Below, one piece after another: positions 1 through 5,747 of a stretch of 5,747 nucleotides of DNA; the first letter of the stretch is position 1; the number at the start of each line of letters is the position of its first letter. The position numbers and the translations under genes are program-made. The notes below the pieces were generated by a model. That model had not been told where the DNA came from. It saw nothing but the letters and a program-made list of their open reading frames with translations, and ran no database searches. Source of the stretch: Candidatus Latescibacterota bacterium (GTDB lineage: Bacteria; JAAXHH01; JABIQT01); NCBI GenBank assembly GCA_018667995.1, contig JABIQT010000880.1:1-5747 (forward strand), written 5' to 3'.

Positions 1-723
1 ACTAAGGGCAAACCCGAACACACTGGGCTCACGGAGAATCCATTTCAGCCAGGGTCTGACAAATGTCGCCGGTCTCACTCCAGGCCAATTGAACACCGCC
101 CCGCGGAGAAAAGCGCCGACCGAATAAACTCCCATGCCCCGTTCCCGTGCGAACTCCACCAGCATCTGACCCCGACGCAGGGCGTAGTTCCAGTAAGGCG
201 CAATAAAATCCCAGTGCTCCCAAGTGTCCCAGAGATATTCCTCATTGGCGCGGGATCCTGCCAGCACCCCAAGACCGACCGCCTCGGTCAACCCCTTGTT
301 CTTGAGCTGGTCCATAGCGTCCAGAGTATAAGCAGGCCAGTCCTTCGGCCACCGATTGTCCCACTTGATGACAGCTCCGGCTCTATCACAGCCCAGTTCA
401 TCCAAATGATAACGGACATTGTCCACTACGTCCTGCGTGGAGTTTTCCTCTCGGCCTTCGTGATGTTGGTCCATGTACCAGATGATGGGTCTGAGTTTTC
501 CTTCCAGGCCGCCCGCCCTTATGACATCCCGGAAAGTGCGCCGCTCTTCCGCATAGGTGTAGTCAAAATGGGTCATGCCGGCATCCTCCAGCATCTTCAA
601 GGTGGAAGCCGCCTGCTCAATACTCTGTTCCGGATGGCCCGCCTGGCCTCCCAAGATCCCATGTCCGCCGATCACCAGGGGACAGACACCAATTCCAGTA
701 TTCCCGAGCTTTCGTTTCTTCAA
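1..723 (-). CDS. Aldo/keto reductase-fold protein, 3' end outside the window
   Basis: An open minus-strand frame encodes 241 residues and leaves the window still open; family members are usually about 300-330 aa, so roughly the last quarter is missing. The N-terminus (KRKLGNTGIGVCPLVIGG, residues 3-20) matches the opening strands of the aldo/keto reductase TIM barrel. A helix ending in GMTHFDYTYAE (49-59), the 'LDELG' helix before residue 111, and PYWNYALRRG through ARERGMGVYSVGAFLRG follow the family order. I chose TTG at 723-721 because AAGGAAG lies 8 nt upstream and an in-frame TAG lies about 36 nt upstream; no in-frame ATG precedes the conserved start. The oddity is the active site: Asp54 is kept, but by my alignment Tyr, Lys and His of the tetrad are Glu59, Tyr83 and Trp121. 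It may be a non-reductase or strongly altered member. Likely cytoplasmic. The fold call is firm; the substrate is unknown. Confidence 0.8.
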   Translation of the reverse strand, partial: MKKRKLGNTGIGVCPLVIGGHGILGGQAGHPEQSIEQAASTLKMLEDAGMTHFDYTYAEERRTFRDVIRAGGLEGKLRPIIWYMDQHHEGREENSTQDVVDNVRYHLDELGCDRAGAVIKWDNRWPKDWPAYTLDAMDQLKNKGLTEAVGLGVLAGSRANEEYLWDTWEHWDFIAPYWNYALRRGQMLVEFARERGMGVYSVGAFLRGAVFNWPGVRPATFVRPWLKWILREPSVFGFALS

Positions 724-727
724 GAGT

Positions 728-735
728 GTGTCTTC
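728..735 (-). promoter_or_regulatory. Ribosome binding site of the aldo/keto reductase-like gene
   Basis: On the minus strand the purine run AAAGGAAG sits about 8 nt before the TTG at 723. It is the only good Shine-Dalgarno match here and is the main reason for calling a TTG start. Confidence 0.55.
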
Positions 736-818
736 CTTTCTTCTTGGCCATACTGGCTAGTTGAACTCTCAGTCAGCGCGATTGAGCCTCCAGGCGAACG
801 TCGAAACTCAGGGACGCT

Positions 819-849
819 ATCATAGACCGGAGCTGCTGCAATCTGTCAA
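819..849 (-). promoter_or_regulatory. Candidate sigma70-type promoter for the aldo/keto reductase-like gene
   Basis: Reading the minus strand, a perfect TTGACA (849-844) is followed after 19 nt by TATGAT (824-819). The spacer is 2 nt longer than optimal. It would give a leader of roughly 85-90 nt before the TTG start. Seen by eye only. Confidence 0.35.
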
Positions 850-1016
850 ATTCGTTTGTGAATCGGCGAAAACCATGCGCACAGATTGTGTCCCCTGAAG
901 ATCCTCTCTCAGTCTAAATATGTTTTCTCTATCAATAGTTGACACATAACAGATAGTAGGTTTCATTTCTGATTCATAGCCGCCATCAATCTACGGCGGG
1001 TGTATATACGCTGGAA

Positions 1017-1025
1017 TGGTATAAT
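1017..1025 (+). promoter_or_regulatory. Orphan extended -10 promoter motif
   Basis: TGGTATAAT on the plus strand is a perfect extended -10 element (TGn plus TATAAT). No good -35 lies 16-18 nt upstream, which extended -10 promoters can tolerate. There is no gene downstream on this strand, only the insertion-element relic at 1144-1502, so the target is unclear. Confidence 0.25.
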
Positions 1026-1143
1026 GTTGTGGAGAATATACGTTGCTAATTCGCCATTCAGGGCGCTCGCGAAGTCATGCACACAACGTAAGCCTGCCCG
1101 TTTTCGGAGCTACTGATAAGTTGGTGATTTTGACTATTCAACG

Positions 1144-1502
1144 TGTAAGCTTCCCTTTTTTAGGGCCACTGAGTACTTAGTGTTTCCTACGGGTTGTTGG
1201 CGGCGAGCTACTCCGCAGGTGTGAGGTGCCTGTACGTGGCACCTCTCTGTCCACGCTCCGGTGTTCTGACTAGCTTCGGGGAGCTTCTTGAACAAGCAAC
1301 AGTTGAGTACTTCAGGCCGTCATCGCCGGTTAAATCGTTCGAGAAAGGAGTTCTCGGTGGGCATGCCGGGCTTGATGAAATCCAGGTGTATCTGATGCGT
1401 CTCGGCAAACCGCGACTTACGCATAAAAAGCCTTCCCTGGACGATAGAAACTATGCGGGAGAACTCCAATTATCGATGGTACAGATTCTGGGGAGGCTTA
1501 CA
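1144..1502 (-). mobile_element. Internally deleted IS3-family insertion element (359 bp relic)
   Basis: The ends are imperfect inverted repeats: TGTAAGCTTCCCT at 1144 and, on the other strand, TGTAAGCCTCCCC from 1502 inward, with the 5'-TG typical of the IS3 family. Between them the minus strand carries pieces of transposase in the right order (see the pseudogene entry). Intact IS3 elements are about 1.2-1.5 kb, so about 1 kb is gone. No matching 3-5 bp target duplication is visible (ACG on the left, CTG on the right), so the insertion is old or the flanks have been rearranged. The subgroup within IS3 cannot be fixed by eye. Confidence 0.8.
1187..1424 (-). pseudogene. IS3-family transposase relic, orfA start joined to orfB end
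   Basis: The minus-strand frame opens with ATG at 1424 and MRKSRFAETHQI, which resembles the first residues of IS3 orfA (MRKSRF.E.QI). It then passes directly into HLDFIKPGMPTENSF and ERFNRR, part of the orfB DDE integrase core around the catalytic Glu of the PxxNxxxERFN motif. Further on come RPEVLN, LFKKL, AWTER and APH, the usual C-terminal landmarks, then LTPAE and LAANNP in a shifted frame. In-frame stops interrupt it after FNRR, after LTPAE and after LAANNP. Two deletions are visible: a large one removing most of orfA and the N-terminal half of orfB, and one of about 20 nt between the PH and LTPAE motifs. It cannot make active transposase. Confidence 0.78.
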
Positions 1503-1532
1503 CTGGCAGGCTAATTCGATCGTACATAATAA

Positions 1533-1560
1533 AAGCGCTCCGATTTATACCGGAGCGCTT
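1533..1560 (-). terminator. Intrinsic terminator of the radical SAM gene
   Basis: A perfect 10-bp stem (AAGCGCTCCG / CGGAGCGCTT) with an 8-nt loop lies 6 nt beyond the stop codon of the radical SAM gene. Read on the minus strand it is followed by TTTTATTA, a fair U-run. The plus-strand 3' side (CTGTATTTA) is a poorer U-run, so it works mainly for the minus-strand gene. Confidence 0.8.
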
Positions 1561-1566
1561 CTGTAT

Positions 1567-3399
1567 TTACTGAACCAGATCCTCTTGTTGAGAATCTAGA
1601 ACTATACTATCCAACTTAGCGCGAAATCGTATAATCTGCTCATCGAGCTGACTCCGAAACATGGGCCCCACGGATTTACGATACTTGCTCGCGGCCTTTT
1701 TCAAAATACGAGCCCTTTGATGAAGATCAGGTAAACCATCTTGTACATGACATAAACGCGAGCGCAGCCTATCTACAAGCAAACACGCCTGCGCTTCTGC
1801 TGACCGAAAAGCTTCGCGCGAACCTTGAGCGAGCTCCCTGAATTCACCGGCAGCTATCTCCATAAAGGTTCGTACTTCATCGACCCGCAAAGCCTGCTCG
1901 GTCGTTGTAATAAGGTGATGACCTTGCACTGCAAGCCTCACAGCGTTCGGCAAAAACGCACTATGATTACGTACGACCTTGGCAAGAAACTTCCAGTACT
2001 CCATTCGATAGCTTCCCGCTATACCTTGATACCACAACGAGAACATGGTTGCTCGAAGTTCAGAATAGCCAATGGACATTTTTGAGTGCGTCTGTGGTGC
2101 CTTCTGTTTCTTAAACATGGTTAAACACCGCTCAAAGAATATCTCTGGACTGTTTAGGATGCCTACCAGATTGCGATGTTGACTCAAAAGCCACTCGGAG
2201 CCCAACTTGGGAACAAAGCTTAACTTTCCTCCTAAAATACCAGAGTCACCGCCATACCTTACATCCTTAACCAGCCTGCCTTTGCGTTCATATCTTTTGT
2301 AGTCAGCTGTATCAGGCAAAACCCCAAGAGGTCCAACCATTGCAATGGGTATTCCGGCTTGTCGTATAAATTCAAGCATCACCTCTCCGATATTTTCCGG
2401 ATCAGTATCAAGCCCCATAATAAATCCAGCTTGCACCTCAAATCCTGCGGTCTGCAGCGTATTCACTTTGTCTAACAAGGGCGTATCGCCCTGCAGATTC
2501 TTTTGCGCACCCATAGATTTAAGGCTTTCCTTAACTGGAGACTCAATGCCCGCAAAAATCCTATCAAATCCAGCCTGCAACATTAATTTCATAAGTCTTG
2601 GATTATCGCTAACACGAACACTTGCCTGGGTATTAAACCCAAACGGAAATCCATGATTCTCTTGCCATGGAATAATCTCTTCTTCTAGGACTTGGCATAT
2701 CTTATCGGCGTTTCCGATGAAATTATCATCGACCCACATAATGGATCCCCGCCAGCCAGCCTTATACAACGCATCCATCTCTACTGTAATATCATCCTTC
2801 AAACGAGTGATCTTGCCATACAACGCAGGGATATTGCAGAAAGTGCACTTTTCTGGGCATCCACGAGTGCCTTGGACTACCATAGAACCATAGTCGTCCA
2901 AATTAATCAAATCCCAGCGTGGTGTAGGAGTAATATCCAAGTTCAGAAACTCACCACGGTAATCAATAACTTCGCGGGAGATCTTGTAATCATCAGAAAC
3001 CATACGCTCTACAACATCTAAGAATCCATTTTCTGCCTCACCAAGATAGAATACAGCGTCTCCTTCTATTTCCGCATGATACTGTGTAGGCAATGGACCT
3101 CCGCACAACACAGGCACGTTCAAACCATTGCATTGGGCAATAACTTCCTTAAGTGATTCCCAGTGAATTATCATGGATGAGGTAAATACTACATTTGCCC
3201 ACAATAAATCCTCATCTGTGAGGTCACAAACATTCATGTCTACCACTCGAATATCATATTCATCTTCAGGCATCGAACCGGCAATAGTCAATAATGCCAG
3301 TGCCGGGAATGCAGTTTTTTTGCCCAGCGCCTTTATCGGCCAATTAAAACTCCAGAATGTTACTGGGTCTTTGGGACGTATCATCAAAACCTTTTTCAT
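1567..3399 (-). CDS. B12-binding-type radical SAM protein with DUF4070-like region
   Basis: The 610-residue product has a Rossmann-like N-terminal domain (about 1-130) of the cobalamin-binding type, with LCGGPLPT (98-105) and LGEAE (119-123). The classical DxHxxG motif is not evident, as in many members. The radical SAM domain follows, with Cys181, Cys185 and Cys188 (CxxxCxxC) for the [4Fe-4S] cluster, VDDNFIGN (223-230), GIES (284-287) and AGFIMGLD (324-331). The part after about 350 resembles DUF4070. This architecture is shared with the hopanoid C2 methylase HpnP and other B12-dependent radical SAM methylases, so an unreactive-carbon alkylation is plausible, but the substrate is unknown. 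Residues about 500-610 form a charged, helix-prone tail not expected in family members, which usually end near 480-530. The ATG is supported by AAGGA 7 nt upstream. It is transcribed alone, with its own terminator. Likely cytoplasmic or membrane-associated. Confidence 0.88.
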   Translation of the reverse strand: MKKVLMIRPKDPVTFWSFNWPIKALGKKTAFPALALLTIAGSMPEDEYDIRVVDMNVCDLTDEDLLWANVVFTSSMIIHWESLKEVIAQCNGLNVPVLCGGPLPTQYHAEIEGDAVFYLGEAENGFLDVVERMVSDDYKISREVIDYRGEFLNLDITPTPRWDLINLDDYGSMVVQGTRGCPEKCTFCNIPALYGKITRLKDDITVEMDALYKAGWRGSIMWVDDNFIGNADKICQVLEEEIIPWQENHGFPFGFNTQASVRVSDNPRLMKLMLQAGFDRIFAGIESPVKESLKSMGAQKNLQGDTPLLDKVNTLQTAGFEVQAGFIMGLDTDPENIGEVMLEFIRQAGIPIAMVGPLGVLPDTADYKRYERKGRLVKDVRYGGDSGILGGKLSFVPKLGSEWLLSQHRNLVGILNSPEIFFERCLTMFKKQKAPQTHSKMSIGYSELRATMFSLWYQGIAGSYRMEYWKFLAKVVRNHSAFLPNAVRLAVQGHHLITTTEQALRVDEVRTFMEIAAGEFRELAQGSREAFRSAEAQACLLVDRLRSRLCHVQDGLPDLHQRARILKKAASKYRKSVGPMFRSQLDEQIIRFRAKLDSIVLDSQQEDLVQ

Positions 3400-3406
3400 C
3401 GCTTTA

Positions 3407-3411
3407 TCCTT
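3407..3411 (-). promoter_or_regulatory. Ribosome binding site of the radical SAM gene
   Basis: AAGGA on the minus strand, 7 nt before the ATG at 3399. It supports this start over internal methionines. Confidence 0.7.
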
Positions 3412-3440
3412 ATTAAGAGCGTATTTGCGTCAATCTATGT

Positions 3441-3468
3441 AAAATAATGTATCCATATCATAGTTCAA
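3441..3468 (-). promoter_or_regulatory. Weak candidate promoter of the radical SAM gene
   Basis: On the minus strand TTGAAC (3468-3463) is followed after 16 nt by TATTTT (3446-3441), about 40 nt before the ATG. The -35 is good and the -10 poor. This is the best pair in the immediate upstream region, but it was found by eye. Confidence 0.3.
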
Positions 3469-3730
3469 GGTGGTGTATGAGTAGTTGGAAAACAGCGGCG
3501 TACTGTGTTGATTTGCTGTTGCGGGACCCCCACACTGTCTGTTTTTTTGAGGCCTATTTCGCTATCGGTCTCCGAGACGCCCTGATCCGATCCAATGAGC
3601 CTTTGCAGCAACACGGTACCGAATCCCGATTGAAAGGCAGTAAATGCGATTATGATTCGCGACTGCCGCCCATTTCATTATTCGGTATTTTGTGTTACAT
3701 ATGTTTTGAGCTGAACGTCGTAAGTTGTTG

Positions 3731-4318
3731 TCAAATGGTGCGTTGTATACCCTCCAGCACCAGGTATCGCCGCCATGAGGAGGCTGTATAGCCAAAGTGC
3801 TGCAACTCCTTCGCCCTGGGATATTCCATCGGCCAGTCCAATTTAACCCGAAAATCAAGCAAGTCCAACGTAAATCCTATACTTCCGTGCGCAGCGACCA
3901 AAATCGTGATTCGACTCGCCAATATAGGATTTCCATAACTCAGCTGTGGTTTGCCGGATGATTTGCGTGGCGATTGGACTCAGGATATGTAGTACGCGGA
4001 CCAATCTGGCGCCTGGGCTCAGGAAACGGACGCCGTTCCGGTCCATGTGATTGGTATTGGCTGCCAGTATCCGAAATATAGATGTGTGTCGTTCGCTTCT
4101 GACAGTCGTAGTTTTTCTAAATCCGGTATATATCCCGCAGGTTTCTACATCACCTCGACAAGACCATCAACTCGTCCCGCCTGTACTACGTCCCTATCGA
4201 GACATTCTATCATCTCAATCGAAGCCTTGGTCGTGATCAATAGCTTTGATAGTTCAAATCCTCGCCCAGTCGCTTCTGTTTCAAACTGTGACCGCCCCAG
4301 GCTCTTGAGGGTAGTGCC
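3731..4318 (-). pseudogene. Possible decayed ORF of unknown family
   Basis: I do not recognise this gene. One minus-strand frame reads from 4318 to the stop at 3731 with only three internal stops in about 195 codons. The stretches between them have protein-like composition: GRGFELSKLLITTKASIEMI near the start, DTHLYFGYWQPIPITWTG in the middle, and DLLDFRVKLDWPMEYPRAKE then ASSWRRYLVLEGI near the end. There is no RBS or good start codon at the 5' side, where an in-frame TGA immediately precedes. A chance run of open frame is a real alternative. Confidence is low. Confidence 0.22.
3872..3932. repeat. 10-bp perfect inverted repeat with 41-nt spacer
   Basis: AAATCCTATA at 3872-3881 and its exact complement TATAGGATTT at 3923-3932. 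There is no U-run, and the loop is too long for a terminator. It lies inside the possible decayed ORF and could be chance, an operator or the remnant of a small element. Confidence 0.3.
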
Positions 4319-4673
4319 TCAATACATTGGAGATCACTGAAGTTCTTCAATCGACATTTGGCCGGATTCCAGGCCGGAATAGGATCAGTGGGTGAGGCGC
4401 CCGCGTGTCGAGTCTCGTCGGAACTGATTCACTTTCAGCATTATTCTAGTATTCCGCTCTCAAGGACCACAGGGCTTCATCGTCCAGCGCATCGACTTAG
4501 CAGTCGTCAAATTCGCTTAATGACTGCCCGGAAACCCTCATATAGGCCGCTCTCTCCTCGTTTATGTCTTCTGCAATAGCCAGGGCTTTTGTCGGGAATA
4601 GGAATGATGAATGGATTGTCTAAACATTCGATACAAGATCGTTTACCAGGAAAGATGTGCCTGCATTCTTTTT

Positions 4674-4680
4674 GAGAGGA
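4674..4680 (+). promoter_or_regulatory. Ribosome binding site of the DUF4405-like gene
   Basis: GAGAGGA lies 8 nt before the ATG at 4689, a strong and well-spaced Shine-Dalgarno site that fixes the start of the operon's first gene. I found no convincing -35/-10 pair upstream. Confidence 0.7.
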
Positions 4681-4688
4681 TCTAAACA

Positions 4689-5195
4689 ATGGGAAAGACA
4701 CCTCGTTCAAGCAATTGCACAAGGCTATATGTGGATGTAGGACTCTTCGCTCTGTTCCTAGTTGTGTCTGCGCCTCAAGCAACCGGAGTCCCAATACACG
4801 AATGGATCAGCTTTGCATTCATTCCTCTTCTCATTGCTCATTTGCTGATGAGCTGGAAGTGGATTGTTCGTACAACAACGCGCATGTTCTCAAGTATACC
4901 GGGTAAGACACGATTCAATCACACCTGGGATATGATCCTATTTGTCATGATGACCGTTGTTATCTTTTCCGGCATTGTGGTTTCCGAAGTCGCTCTACCT
5001 GCCATTGGTATTCCGATTATACCAGATCTATTCTGGTTATCTATGCACGATATCACATCTAATCTATTTCTGATGATGCTGGGTGTGCACCTGGCGATGC
5101 ACTGGCCATGGCTCGTTCAAATGGCTAAACGGCATATACTCCGTAAACCCATTCAGAGTACTTCATTTGGCCTGCAAGGAGACAAAGCGGCATGA
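4689..5195 (+). CDS. DUF4405-like four-helix membrane protein
   Basis: The 168-residue protein has four hydrophobic segments at about 13-30, 41-60, 82-105 and 122-140, with basic residues at 61-76 and 146-153 that probably face the cytoplasm. It fits the DUF4405 pattern: helix 1, then GVPIHEW (33-39), then a helix with a His (HLLMSWKW, 51-58), a basic loop, a third helix, then SMHD (118-121) and GVHLAMHW (132-139). The paired histidines (His37/His51 and His120/His134/His138) resemble b-type heme ligand pairs in small cytochrome b-like membrane proteins, so a role in membrane electron transfer or metal binding is a reasonable inference, not shown. It is the first gene of a two-gene operon and overlaps the next by ATGA. 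The start is backed by GAGAGGA. The exact function is unknown. Confidence 0.75.
   Translation: MGKTPRSSNCTRLYVDVGLFALFLVVSAPQATGVPIHEWISFAFIPLLIAHLLMSWKWIVRTTTRMFSSIPGKTRFNHTWDMILFVMMTVVIFSGIVVSEVALPAIGIPIIPDLFWLSMHDITSNLFLMMLGVHLAMHWPWLVQMAKRHILRKPIQSTSFGLQGDKAA
5176..5181 (+). promoter_or_regulatory. Ribosome binding site of the small membrane protein gene
   Basis: AAGGAG, 10 nt before the ATG at 5192 and inside the end of the upstream gene. It supports translation from the overlapping ATGA junction. Confidence 0.65.
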
Positions 5196-5509
5196 TAAGA
5201 ACGATAAAACGAACCGCGATCATTCTGGTATTATCACTGGGCGTAGTCCTGGCTTCCCGCCCTCTGGCCACCACGGAATGGGCTCAGAACATGCGATCTA
5301 GGTCTGAACAACCTACTCCAGATGAGCGTAATCAGCGAGAAGAACAGCCCAATTCAGGAGGCCTGCCAGCTGGCTTGCGTTATACACTGCCTTTTGTCAA
5401 AGAATTCGTCCTGATGGGCGTGCCGGGCCTGGTTACTCTTTGTATTCTAAGGGTCACACGACGCAGAAGACTGGCAGCATCTTCTCAGGACGATACCGCT
5501 ATGGATTGA
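5192..5509 (+). CDS. Small membrane protein of unknown family with two hydrophobic segments
   Basis: I do not recognise this 105-residue protein. It starts with a basic N-terminus (MIRTIKR) and a hydrophobic stretch at about 9-22 that could be a signal peptide or a membrane anchor; no clear AxA cleavage site is seen. Residues 29-58 are hydrophilic and rich in Glu, Gln, Pro, Asn and Arg, like a disordered linker. A second hydrophobic segment (about 66-86, LPFVKEFVLMGVPGLVTLCI) is followed by a basic stop-transfer run (RVTRRRR, 87-93) and a short acidic tail. By the positive-inside rule both ends face the cytoplasm and the linker lies outside. The ATG overlaps the stop of the DUF4405-like gene by 4 nt (ATGA) and has an AAGGAG RBS, so the two are almost surely co-translated. 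It may be a partner subunit of the DUF4405-like protein. This looks like a real gene because of coupling and topology. Confidence 0.65.
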   Translation: MIRTIKRTAIILVLSLGVVLASRPLATTEWAQNMRSRSEQPTPDERNQREEQPNSGGLPAGLRYTLPFVKEFVLMGVPGLVTLCILRVTRRRRLAASSQDDTAMD

Positions 5510-5514
5510 TTTTC

Positions 5515-5558
5515 ATTGGATATCACTCCAAATGCGCACCACATCGGTACTATCCAAT
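5515..5558. repeat. 8-bp inverted repeat after the membrane operon
   Basis: ATTGGATA (5515-5522) and TATCCAAT (5551-5558) are exact complements 28 nt apart, starting 5 nt after the stop of the small membrane protein gene. There is no U-run, so it is not a convincing intrinsic terminator. It could be an mRNA 3'-end hairpin or chance. Confidence 0.25.
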
Positions 5559-5601
5559 AGTAAACAGGACACCTAGGCTTCCATGTAGTAAGGTAATTCC
5601 A

Positions 5602-5747
5602 TTACATGAGTCGGATATTTCGTGCGGTTAGCGAGTGCCCTGAGCGGCGCCAGGGTTCTGCAGCATACAGCATTCGATCGTAGGGATAGACATGATCCCA
5701 TCCGAACCAGCAGAGCGGCGAACAGGCCATGGCAGATTTCTCTTTCG
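5602..5747 (-). pseudogene. Probable relic of a luciferase-like (LLM) flavin monooxygenase, cut by window edge
   Basis: On the minus strand a frame entering at the right edge reads GWDHVYPYDRMLYAAEPW, which resembles the N-terminal region of LLM-class F420/flavin-dependent oxidoreductases (W.DH, then a DPW-like motif, then LAALAARTxRIRLG). After EPW the match moves to the next frame (APLRALANRTK) and then back to NIRLM before a stop at 5602-5604, which suggests two small frameshifts. No continuation of the barrel is seen from 5602 down to 5510, so the gene is broken or truncated here. The N-terminal part would lie to the right of the window. The match is short and judged by eye; chance remains possible. 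Confidence 0.38.

Larger units (their letters stand above)
724..1143. other. Intergenic stretch without a recognisable gene
   Basis: About 420 bp between the aldo/keto reductase-like gene and the insertion-element relic. No frame shows a recognisable protein on either strand. It holds the minus-strand promoter candidate at 819-849, a short CCGCC/GGCGG inverted repeat near 980-1000 with no U-run, and an extended -10 motif at 1017-1025. Confidence 0.6.
3469..4673. other. Long stretch (about 1.2 kb) without an intact gene
   Basis: Short frames exist on both strands but none has a good RBS, a recognisable family or a plausible length. The stretch separates two divergent transcripts: the radical SAM gene on the minus strand and the membrane operon on the plus strand. 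The only protein-like signal is a minus-strand frame interrupted by stops between 3731 and 4318, described separately. A 10-bp inverted repeat lies at 3872-3932. No tRNA fold, direct-repeat array or terminator was found. Confidence 0.5.

Noticed and set aside
214-825. Plus-strand 203-codon open frame
   Set aside because: It lies antisense to the aldo/keto reductase-like gene, whose minus-strand translation shows clear family motifs; the plus-strand translation shows none.
1194-1514. Plus-strand 106-codon open frame
   Set aside because: It is antisense to the IS3 transposase relic and crosses the end of the element; no RBS and no recognisable protein.
1567-3399. Naming the radical SAM protein as hopanoid C2 methylase (hpnP)
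   Set aside because: The architecture is shared by several DUF4070 families, the C-terminus differs, and no hopanoid genes are adjacent, so a specific symbol is not justified.
3447-3791. Plus-strand 114-codon open frame next to the radical SAM promoter region
   Set aside because: No RBS, no family features, odd composition rich in Cys and Arg; it starts inside the likely promoter of the opposite gene.
4240-4275. GTTCAAATCC, resembling a tRNA T-loop
   Set aside because: The flanking bases do not form a T-stem and no acceptor, D or anticodon arms could be found.
4507-4794. Minus-strand 95-codon open frame
   Set aside because: It begins inside the well-supported DUF4405-like gene on the opposite strand and covers its RBS; no recognisable family.
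5515-5558. Inverted repeat considered as a terminator of the membrane operon
   Set aside because: The loop is 28 nt and no U-run follows, so it was listed only as a repeat.
5692-5747. Plus-strand ATG after a GGGA-like purine stretch, possible start of a gene running off the right edge
   Set aside because: Only 18 codons are visible with no recognisable motif, and the opposite strand carries the better LLM-like signal.

Overview
The window looks like a piece of a chromosome from an uncultured, probably Gram-negative bacterium. The signs are Shine-Dalgarno sites before the genes, sigma70-like promoters, an IS3-type insertion relic and polytopic membrane proteins. I cannot resolve the lineage from sequence alone. 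Coding density is low: four genes look intact (one cut by the window edge), and between them lie long stretches with relics or nothing recognisable. This resembles a genome region under decay and rearrangement more than a compact operon cluster.

Layout: (1) 1-723, minus strand: the first 241 residues of an aldo/keto reductase-fold protein starting at TTG and running off the left edge. Its usual catalytic Tyr, Lys and His positions appear replaced. (2) 724-1143: intergenic, with a promoter candidate for that gene and an orphan extended -10 on the plus strand. (3) 1144-1502: a 359-bp internally deleted IS3-family element with both terminal inverted repeats; the start of its orfA is joined to the end of its orfB. 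(4) 1533-1560: an intrinsic terminator closing the next gene. (5) 1567-3399, minus strand: a 610-residue radical SAM protein of the B12-binding/DUF4070 type, with its own RBS and a weak promoter, transcribed alone. (6) 3469-4673: about 1.2 kb without an intact gene, containing a minus-strand frame that may be an unrecognisable decayed ORF. (7) 4689-5509, plus strand: a two-gene operon with an ATGA overlap, encoding a four-helix DUF4405-type membrane protein and a small membrane protein with two hydrophobic segments. (8) 5510-5747: a short spacer and, on the minus strand, what looks like a frameshifted relic of a luciferase-like (LLM) flavin monooxygenase.

The genes do not form one obvious pathway. 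The only clear functional coupling is the membrane pair at 4689-5509, plausibly a small heme- or metal-binding membrane unit. The radical SAM protein is an orphan: its substrate cannot be inferred from neighbours. No CRISPR array, tRNA, rRNA or replication origin was seen.
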